From: a virus
DNA: 25,447 nucleotides
Reading direction: 5' to 3' (one strand)
Virus record (IMG/VR): IMGVR_UViG_3300042448_001664
Span: 1-25,447 of that record
Part shown: positions 19,631 through 25,447 of the stretch, in pieces
Layout: the number at the start of each line of letters is the position of its first letter
Position numbering within the stretch: the first letter of the stretch is position 1
Made by a program: the position numbers and the translations under genes
Notes under the pieces: generated by a model
Database searches by the model: none
What the model was told of the DNA's origin: nothing
What the model saw: only the letters and a program-made list of their open reading frames with translations

Positions 19631-21774
19631 GCGACGTAAAAGTAAAATTCTCAGCCGAGGACCAAAACCTCTCAAAGACAGTCTCGAATCTCCAAAGGGA
19701 TTTGGAGCGTTTGGATTCTAAAAGCAAAGACGCCTCCAAAGGCTTTGACATGTCTTTTGGCAAGATCGGCCTCGCGGCCGGTGTCGCCGGTGTCGCTGTA
19801 AAGGCAGGCATGATGGCCGTGGAGGCCGCCACCGCAGCGGCAAGTGCTGTGGTGGCAGGATTCGGCCAGGCGATCGACCTTGGTGGGCAACTCACCGATC
19901 TCTCCTCCCGCACAGGCGAGACAGCCGGGAGCCTTCTCGTGCTGCAAAGAGCGTTTGAGAATACAGGCGTCGGTGCCGATAAGGTAGGTCCAAGTCTCAA
20001 CAAGCTGCAAAAATTTATAGCCGAGGCTTCAGCCGGCGGTGTGGATCAGACAGCCACGCTCAACGCCCTCGGCATCTCGATGGCTGACCTGGCAGGCAAG
20101 ACTCCTACTGAGCAAATGCAAATCTTTGCTCAAAAAATCGCCGCCATTTCAGACGATGCGCAGCGCACACGCGCAGCGGTTGATCTTTTTGGCAAATCTG
20201 GCGGTGAGCTTTTACCTGTGCTGCGAAATTTCTCAGGAGAACTTGACGCCGCAAAAGGTCAACTTGGCAGTTTCCCCGAAATAATGAGGAGAAGCGCCAG
20301 AGCATTTGATGACCTCGGCGACAATCTGGATGCTCTCAAAAAAAAGCCAATGGAGTTTGCCGCTGGATTTATCGAGAAGGCTCTCCCAGCGCTAAATGCT
20401 TTTACTTCATCTCTGAGTGGCATTGATGCCGCAGGGTGGGGGCAGGCACTCATGAAACAAGTCATGAGCGTGGCGGATTTCCTTATCGGAGCCTTTAAAG
20501 CTCCCATGCCAGCCATCGAGGCTATCGGGGCGGCGCTCTCTGCCGGTGTGCGCATTGCGGGCAATAACTATCTGAATTCCTTAATCGATGGCGGGAATTT
20601 TCTGAAAGCCTTCTTCACCTCCGATCTCCCCGGCCTCATCGCTGGGCAGCTCGGCAACGCTCTCATAAAAATGGGCGTCGATTTCGCTAAGGATTTCGTG
20701 GACCGCATCAACATCGTGGTCAAAACATTTGAGCAGTTTTTCGGAACTGCCATCCAAGGCATCGTTTCGTTTTTCTCAGATAGCTTCAACCGCATCGTCA
20801 ACGCCTTCGCGGCCGATTTCAAAAATGCTATGTCCGACCCCATCGGGTTCGTGACTGGCAAATTCAATAGCGCCCTTAGCGCCGTGACCAAAGACGGCGC
20901 GCTGACATTCCAGAGTTCATTCGACTCGGCATCTGGCAGCGTGCTCGACAAAGTGAGCGCGGGCCTCGGGTCTGTAAGCGATATGTATGGCGACCGCCTC
21001 AAGACCGGCACCGCAGCCATCCAAGACCAGTTCGGCAACCTTATCTCTGGCATCGAACCAAGCACAAAAGACTTCTTCGGAGCGGTTCCAGCATCTGCTG
21101 AAGCCGTGGAAAAAATGAAAGAAGTCGAAGCAACCGGCACCAAGCTCCGGGAAGATTTCTTGAGCGCGTCAGAATCCGCCGACAAAGCGAAGAAAAACAC
21201 ATCTGGCGCAGTGGCGGACGCTGATGCCATCGCGGGCAGCTTCAACAAAGCAGAAGGATCAACTGCTAAAATCAAAGAAACCCTTTCAACCTCCGCGAAA
21301 CTGATGAAAGACATCACCGATGCGCAGGCGAAAGACTCCGTGGACAAGGGCGGACGGCTGCAAAAGCAGGCGCAAAATCAAATCCAGCGCGGAGACTTTG
21401 AAGGCGCTCGGAAGACTGCGGAAAAGATCGCGCAGAACGAGGTGGATGCCAGCATCCGAGGCACGGGCAAAAATATGGACCGGCGGAGCATGGCCGAAAT
21501 CGGCAAAGATTTTGGCCTACGGCAGCAGCTCGGTGAAAGCGGCAAAGATTTCACTTCCCGCATCAAAGATGTGCGCGAAGGCCGCGCGGTCGCCGACAAG
21601 TTTGGCGACTCGACCAAGCTACCCGACCGCCCTGGCCAAGATGGCGCGAAGACCGCGCCAGGGGAGACGAGCGGCACGGCTACCAAGGGCGGCCTCGAAG
21701 GCATGGTGGATGCGATTAAAATTCTCCTCGAAAAAATCGAACCGCGTCTGCCAGTGGCAGCGCTCACCGCCTAA
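19627..21774 (+). CDS. Tail tape measure protein, 715 aa
   Basis: It sets tail length and is ejected with DNA. The N-terminal ~60 residues are charged and helical (VKFSAEDQNLSKTVSNLQRD), followed by hydrophobic Gly/Ala-rich segments (GLAAGVAGVAVKAGMMAVEA), the typical TMP pattern DLGGQLTDLSSRTGETAGSL near 95-114, and further hydrophobic stretches around 240-400. The C-terminal third is Lys/Ala/Asp-rich and helical. At about 0.15 nm per residue, the known TMP ruler value, 715 residues predict a tail on the order of 105 nm, hence a siphovirus. Contains the only TTTGACA in the late region not placed before a start (19749 area). Confidence 0.92.
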   Translation: MSDVKVKFSAEDQNLSKTVSNLQRDLERLDSKSKDASKGFDMSFGKIGLAAGVAGVAVKAGMMAVEAATAAASAVVAGFGQAIDLGGQLTDLSSRTGETAGSLLVLQRAFENTGVGADKVGPSLNKLQKFIAEASAGGVDQTATLNALGISMADLAGKTPTEQMQIFAQKIAAISDDAQRTRAAVDLFGKSGGELLPVLRNFSGELDAAKGQLGSFPEIMRRSARAFDDLGDNLDALKKKPMEFAAGFIEKALPALNAFTSSLSGIDAAGWGQALMKQVMSVADFLIGAFKAPMPAIEAIGAALSAGVRIAGNNYLNSLIDGGNFLKAFFTSDLPGLIAGQLGNALIKMGVDFAKDFVDRINIVVKTFEQFFGTAIQGIVSFFSDSFNRIVNAFAADFKNAMSDPIGFVTGKFNSALSAVTKDGALTFQSSFDSASGSVLDKVSAGLGSVSDMYGDRLKTGTAAIQDQFGNLISGIEPSTKDFFGAVPASAEAVEKMKEVEATGTKLREDFLSASESADKAKKNTSGAVADADAIAGSFNKAEGSTAKIKETLSTSAKLMKDITDAQAKDSVDKGGRLQKQAQNQIQRGDFEGARKTAEKIAQNEVDASIRGTGKNMDRRSMAEIGKDFGLRQQLGESGKDFTSRIKDVREGRAVADKFGDSTKLPDRPGQDGAKTAPGETSGTATKGGLEGMVDAIKILLEKIEPRLPVAALTA

Positions 21775-21777
21775 CCC

Positions 21778-22497
21778 ATGTCGCTCACACTCTACACCAC
21801 CACCGCCGCCGCAAGCGGCCTCATCCCGCAGCCCGGCCGCGCCGTGGATACCTTCCCGAGCGGCCTCGTGCGCGTCACGCAGACATACATCGGCCGCACG
21901 GCAAATGCCTCCGCGCACCGCGCCGCGCTCGCAGTCGGCAATAACATGCCGGGCGGCGATTCCTCCCCCTGCATCGACGGCCTCAAGATTTTCCCCGAAG
22001 CTCAAGAGCGCCGTCGCGAGGACGGGCTAACGGAATACATTGTGAGCGCCTACGGCCGCGCCAACTCCACCGGCAAAAATTTTAAGTCGATGGATGTCTC
22101 GACCGTGCAGGTGCCGACCTACCTCAACATCACCAATTTGCCAGAAGGCACGAACAACTCGACGACCCCGTTGCAGATGGCGGTAGTCGTAGCCACGATG
22201 GCTGTGACGCGCAGTGTCGTCGTGCCCGCCTCGGCCGCAAATAGCGCGATCCCGCTGCCCTCGGGCGATACCTCATTTACTATCATCTCTACGACTTTCG
22301 ACGCGATAAAGGCCTCGCTCAAGGGGCTTTACCCAAACGGCCAATTTACCCTCTGGAGCCTCACTGGAGCGATCTCTGTGACGGCCGAGCTCAAAGCGAT
22401 AACCCGGTCTGGATTTGGCTCGTTTGATGAGACCTCGGCGACATTGGTCGGCACTCCGAAGGTCATCAACTTTGCGACTATCACCGGCACCATATGA
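21778..22497 (+). CDS. Tail tip/minor tail protein candidate, 239 aa
   Basis: The gene starts 3 nt after the tape-measure stop. The protein is beta-rich and Thr/Ser-rich (LVRVTQTYIGRTANASAH; LTEYIVSAYGRANSTGKNF; VATMAVTRSVVVPASAANS) with no signal peptide. The first gene downstream of the tape measure normally encodes a distal tail or tail-tip component (lambda M/L position). No domain recognised. The stop overlaps the next ATG (22494-22497). Confidence 0.65.
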   Translation: MSLTLYTTTAAASGLIPQPGRAVDTFPSGLVRVTQTYIGRTANASAHRAALAVGNNMPGGDSSPCIDGLKIFPEAQERRREDGLTEYIVSAYGRANSTGKNFKSMDVSTVQVPTYLNITNLPEGTNNSTTPLQMAVVVATMAVTRSVVVPASAANSAIPLPSGDTSFTIISTTFDAIKASLKGLYPNGQFTLWSLTGAISVTAELKAITRSGFGSFDETSATLVGTPKVINFATITGTI

Positions 22498-22763
22498 CGC
22501 TCCCCGTCGATTTCGAGGCGCTCGCCCGCGCTGCAAAAAATGCCAGCGGCGGCGGCTATCCAGTGCAAATTTCCGCCGCAGACCTCATGCGGAATTTCAA
22601 TTTTGCCGCACTGGATGCCGACCCCTCGCTCATCGAGACCACCACCGGCGCAGGAGGCCATACAGCTCGCCGCTTGGCGATACCTGCACCGCCAGGCGGT
22701 GGCACTTTTGTCCTCGGCGCGGTGGGCGGCGCGCTGCAATGGATCGCCACGGAGGAGTGCTGA
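22494..22763 (+). CDS. Small tail-module protein, 89 aa
   Basis: It is coupled to the previous gene by ATGA. It reads MTLPVDFEALARAAKNASGG, then AADLMRNFNFAALDADPSLI and a Gly-rich beta end (PPGGGTFVLGAVGGALQWIA). A helical start and Gly-rich beta end suggest a small structural protein or one subunit of the tail tip. Nothing more can be said. GGAGG near its end (22751-22755) is the ribosome site of the next gene. Confidence 0.6.
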   Translation: MTLPVDFEALARAAKNASGGGYPVQISAADLMRNFNFAALDADPSLIETTTGAGGHTARRLAIPAPPGGGTFVLGAVGGALQWIATEEC

Positions 22764-22764
22764 G

Positions 22765-23322
22765 ATGACCCTCGGTCGAACATCCGCAGGCAAGATCAAA
22801 ATCAAGACCGACTCCCCCAAAGACCTCCGCGCGGTCGAGTGCGCGTGTTGCGATGTGCAGTGCGATGGGTGCGGGACGATTGAATCTAGGCTCGGCGATC
22901 AAGCGCCGTCATCGTTAGCAATCAGCGCTACCACGCCGTTTATTCTATATCCCGATGCTCCTCCGGTTCCGCCAGCTAACGGTAGCGGATCAACGGACGG
23001 GTGTGCTATTGGGGCAAGTAATTGTCCAGATGGTGACATGTGGTTGTGTTATGGAACCATAGGTATCATTTTAAATGCTTCGCTTAATGTTACCCCCCCA
23101 TCAGGCCAACCGTGTGGATTTTACATCGGAGTTGGTATGTCGGGCTATTGTGGCGCGTTTGGTGGGTGCTACGGGGGTGGAGTAATCGGGCCAATCCCCA
23201 AAGAAAGCGTCATAGGGACGCACACAGTAACGATGGATTTTGTTGCTACAATTTATGATCCAGAAACTGAAGAGACGACTACTTACACTACCGCCACCTC
23301 CGCCACCATCACCATCTCATGA
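22765..23322 (+). CDS. Cysteine-rich tail-module protein, 185 aa
   Basis: ATG 22765 follows GGAGG (22751-22755) by 9 nt. Residues ~28-38 hold a tight Cys cluster (CACCDVQCDGC) and more Cys follow (CAIG, CPDG, CYG, CGF, YCG, GGCYGGG). The end is Thr-rich and beta-like (DPETEETTTYTTATSATITI). Metal binding or disulphides in an exposed tail protein are both possible. From about 22900 to 23290 the DNA is visibly richer in A/T than its neighbours, with rarer codons, so the C-terminal two thirds may have been exchanged recently, as expected for host-interaction parts. Confidence 0.6.
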   Translation: MTLGRTSAGKIKIKTDSPKDLRAVECACCDVQCDGCGTIESRLGDQAPSSLAISATTPFILYPDAPPVPPANGSGSTDGCAIGASNCPDGDMWLCYGTIGIILNASLNVTPPSGQPCGFYIGVGMSGYCGAFGGCYGGGVIGPIPKESVIGTHTVTMDFVATIYDPETEETTTYTTATSATITIS

Positions 23323-23729
23323 CCTGCTCGCACGCCACGCCGATCTCTGCCCACGCAAACTCCTGCGCCCTCGGCCTGCATGGCGGGCGCCCCAGCAAAG
23401 GCGTATGCGCCCGCTGCATGGAGCGTGGCGAGAACACGCCCGAGCACGCCGCTCAGGTCAAAGCCTCGCCTCCAACCCTCCCGCAACAAGCCGCCAGCCT
23501 CGGCAAGTCCCTCCTCAACTGGACCGCCTCGGGCTTTACCGCCACACCGCCAGACATCCTTGCATCCCGCGAAGCGACCTGCCGAGCGTGTCCAGAGTGG
23601 GACGCTAAGGCTCTGAACAACACCGGCCGCTGCCGGATTTGCAAATGCTCGACCTGGGCAAAACTCCGCATGGCGACCGAGCGCTGTCCGCTGGGCAAGT
23701 GGGAGAGTTTGACACCACGCCAGCAATAG
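23319..23729 (+). CDS. Phage zinc-ribbon-like Cys-rich protein, 136 aa
   Basis: It is coupled to the preceding gene by ATGA. Cys/His sites include MTCSH, CARC near residues 30-33, CRAC near 88-91 and CRICKC near 107-112, ending in CPLGKW. The ending, with CxxC, GRCRICKC, K-L-R-M-A and CPLGKW, is one I know from small cysteine-rich proteins near phage tail genes, presumably zinc-binding, of unknown function. TTTGACAC at 23708 lies inside its last codons. Confidence 0.7.
   Translation: MTCSHATPISAHANSCALGLHGGRPSKGVCARCMERGENTPEHAAQVKASPPTLPQQAASLGKSLLNWTASGFTATPPDILASREATCRACPEWDAKALNNTGRCRICKCSTWAKLRMATERCPLGKWESLTPRQQ
23708..23715 (+). promoter_or_regulatory. Late-gene element TTTGACAC, copy 8
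   Basis: It lies within the final codons of the zinc-ribbon gene, 20 nt before ATG 23736. Confidence 0.5.
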
Positions 23730-23735
23730 CCCGCC

Positions 23736-24629
23736 ATGCTGGTCGATGGGTTGGACCGACAAGTGACCTCGTGGTCTGCGAGCGGCCTGCCAGCAGGGTT
23801 AAGTATTAACGGCTCGACGGGCCTCATCTCCGGCACCGCGACGGTGAAGGGGCAATTCTCCGCGACCATCACAGCCACGAATCCAGACGGCTCCTCTACC
23901 GAGACCGTTCAGTTTATCGTGCAAAGTGCCATCCCGATCTTTGCTGGAGCACTCCGCGCTACGGCCATCTACGCCGGAGCGGCGGCTGCAAGAGCGATCT
24001 ACTACGGTGCAAAAAAGCTGTGGCCTGCACCGGAGCACCACGAAATTCTGGAATCCCTGGCGACAATAAATCCGGCAGACGGCTCGCGCGGGTATTCGAA
24101 ATTTTTAGATACCGGTTTGAATCTGGCCGCGTCGAATCTGTCCCGAATTGGATTTAAATTTGGAGGCGCGGTGCGGATAAAAAATGCAACGATCACAACT
24201 CCCGCAGGCACCTATTCTTTCGGAGTGGCGACAAATTGGAATCTCGTAAAATATTTCACCTCGCACGATCTCACAATCACTGCTAACGGCATCGGCCGGT
24301 CAGGATCAGGCAATTTCGGCGGCGGGTGGCAACACGATGTCTGCGGCTTTTGGGTAGACATCCCAGCATCCAGCCTCACTTCCGCAGACAAAATCACCGT
24401 AGATTATGAATACATCGGAGACTCTCCAGGAAAACATGGAGTCTGTTTTTGGGATGCTACCACCACGGCCGGGGGAACTGTAGAATCGTATATCGGCACA
24501 TGGGGTAACAATCCACTCGCCAGGTTCCCCACAACCGTAGATCTCCCGCTCATCGTAGTAACAAATCAATCCTCTCTGATTTCAAACACCCTCTGCCGTC
24601 GCAGAGTCATTATTCGCAATAATCCGTAG
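23736..24629 (+). CDS. Tail adhesin candidate with putative Ig (He_PIG) domain, 297 aa
   Basis: Residues ~10-65 follow the He_PIG/Ig-like pattern: SASGLPAGLSINGSTGLISG, then ATVKGQFSATITATNPDGSS. Next comes IFAGALRATAIYAGAAAARA with a second IYYGAKKLWP, an IY-x-G repeat of the kind used as linkers in tail and surface proteins. The remaining ~190 residues are beta-rich and aromatic with GSGNFGGGWQHDVCGFWVDI, like a carbohydrate- or surface-binding jelly-roll. A receptor-binding role is plausible from domain style and place, not proven. The start may miss a first Ig strand, so an upstream non-ATG start cannot be excluded. Confidence 0.7.
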   Translation: MLVDGLDRQVTSWSASGLPAGLSINGSTGLISGTATVKGQFSATITATNPDGSSTETVQFIVQSAIPIFAGALRATAIYAGAAAARAIYYGAKKLWPAPEHHEILESLATINPADGSRGYSKFLDTGLNLAASNLSRIGFKFGGAVRIKNATITTPAGTYSFGVATNWNLVKYFTSHDLTITANGIGRSGSGNFGGGWQHDVCGFWVDIPASSLTSADKITVDYEYIGDSPGKHGVCFWDATTTAGGTVESYIGTWGNNPLARFPTTVDLPLIVVTNQSSLISNTLCRRRVIIRNNP

Positions 24630-24639
24630 AACCCCTCCG

Positions 24640-24660
24640 CACCGCTCCTGATGCGGTGAT
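24640..24660 (+). terminator. Short hairpin before the tail-fibre gene
   Basis: CACCGC (24640-24645) pairs with GCGGTG (24653-24658) around a 7-nt loop, followed by A and TTTGACAC. It could be a weak terminator after the adhesin gene. Confidence 0.5.
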
Positions 24661-24667
24661 TTGACAC
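24660..24667 (+). promoter_or_regulatory. Late-gene element TTTGACAC, copy 9
   Basis: It follows the short hairpin by one base and lies 19 nt before ATG 24687. The spacer contains GCCGC/GCGGC, able to form a 5-bp stem that ends at the start codon. Confidence 0.55.
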
Positions 24668-24686
24668 CTTGCCGCGTCGTAGCGGC

Positions 24687-25447
24687 ATGAAGCTCTATAT
24701 CGACCTCGCAACCCGGCGGTTCGTGCGCGGCCAGGGAGGCACGAGCACCGCTCTTTCGCGCCTTACTTTTAAGCGGCGCGATGTCATCGCGTTGGACATC
24801 GATTTCTTGCAGCGAGGGGAAGTCGTCCCGACCCCAGCAGGCACAACGATCATCGCCGCACTGAAAAGCAAATTTTCCGACGGCGAGTTTTTGGCGGTTG
24901 CCGACTCCGCTGGGACGCTCGACCTCTACACGCAGCCGGTCGAGGATCTCTTCGTCGGCAACACGGCCAGCGTCTCCGCACTCATCGAGGTGAAATGGAG
25001 CGCTCCTGGCGAAGCCATGCGCACCGCCACGCTCGCCGTGGAGCTGCAAAACTCCGTCATACTCGGCGACGAAGGCATCCCTGCCTCGGTGCCAAGCCTC
25101 AAGGCAACCCTCGCCGAAGCCGAAGCAGGCACCTCGAATGAAAAGTGGATGACGCCGCTTCGCGTCTGGGACGCCATCCGCAAGTCGGCCAGCGCGGCCG
25201 TCACCTGGGCAACCCTCGCGGGCAAGCCCTCAACCTTCCCGCCAGATACGCACACGCACACGACCATCCAGATCACGGATTTACGCGGCGGTGGAAATAT
25301 CGCGTCGAATACAGCCCTCGGGCCTTCCGCACTTGCAAACAATACGACTGGCGACAAAAACACCGCGCTAGGCCCCTCCGCCCTTCAAGCAAACACCACG
25401 GGGTCAGGCAACACCGCCATCGGCCCATCCGCTCTTGCATTGTCCAA
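24687..25447 (+). CDS. Tail fibre protein, 3'-truncated by the window edge
   Basis: The open frame from ATG 24687 runs through the window end (253 codons seen). The N-terminal ~130 residues form a beta-rich attachment-type domain (MKLYIDLATRRFVRGQGG start). Then come the linkers known from many tail fibres, AGTSNEKWMTPLRVWDAI and VTWATLAGKPSTFPPDTHTH, the latter with alternating His. From about residue 210 a repeat of roughly 17-18 residues begins (NTALGPSALANNTTGD, then NTALGPSALQANTTGS, then NTAIGPSALA). Such repeats usually form a trimeric shaft and often end in an S74 endosialidase-type chaperone; that part would lie beyond the window. Confidence 0.85.
   Translation, partial: MKLYIDLATRRFVRGQGGTSTALSRLTFKRRDVIALDIDFLQRGEVVPTPAGTTIIAALKSKFSDGEFLAVADSAGTLDLYTQPVEDLFVGNTASVSALIEVKWSAPGEAMRTATLAVELQNSVILGDEGIPASVPSLKATLAEAEAGTSNEKWMTPLRVWDAIRKSASAAVTWATLAGKPSTFPPDTHTHTTIQITDLRGGGNIASNTALGPSALANNTTGDKNTALGPSALQANTTGSGNTAIGPSALALS

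Noticed and set aside
1-25447. CRISPR array, insertion sequence or diversity-generating retroelement
   Set aside because: No regularly spaced repeats, no transposase with inverted ends and no reverse transcriptase were seen; the tail-fibre repeats are protein-coding.

Overview
This 25.4-kb window is a tailed-bacteriophage genome, siphovirus-like with a lambda-type gene order, cut at both ends: an antirepressor gene enters from the left and a tail-fibre gene runs off the right. Coding DNA is GC-rich. Two copies of an interspersed repeat of the CCACAGAGGACACGGAG type, which I associate with Verrucomicrobiota and related PVC genomes, make a PVC-group host plausible. That assignment rests on memory of genome style, not on a marker gene.

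Layout. (1) 1-5370: a plus-strand operon of small genes, mostly joined by 4-nt ATGA overlaps. It holds a Bro-N antirepressor, many unknown mini-proteins, an HTH protein, a low-GC cassette with a ParB-like DGQHR protein, a DUF551 protein and a small HTH/excisionase-like protein. (2) 5243-6277: a tyrosine integrase on the minus strand, followed at 6287-6452 by what looks like an intact attP (two pairs of arm-type repeats, an IHF consensus and a tRNA-like core). (3) 6509-9299: a primase-like protein and a P-loop replication helicase, closed by a strong terminator. (4) 9353-9779: a non-coding block with nine copies of ACCTRYGC in alternating pairs directly before the small terminase gene, a candidate packaging (cos/pac) or origin site. 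(5) 9776-16460: head genes in lambda order: TerS, GpA-type TerL, a small gene in the gpW position, portal, ClpP-like protease with C-terminal scaffold, major capsid. (6) 16542-21774: head-tail joining and tail genes, including a hidden G/GT pair made by a lambda-type GGGAAAG -1 frameshift, and a tape measure. (7) 21778-25447: tail tip, zinc-ribbon, adhesin-like and tail-fibre genes.

The most unusual signal is an 8-bp element, TTTGACAC or a near variant, that recurs upstream of nine start codons across the late region, exactly 12 nt before four of them. It does not look like a sigma70 promoter or a Shine-Dalgarno site. One copy precedes an in-frame internal ATG in the protease gene, which would release a separate scaffold protein as lambda C/Nu3 does. 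Because attP appears whole with phage genes on both sides, the sequence is probably a free, circularised or permuted phage genome rather than an integrated prophage.
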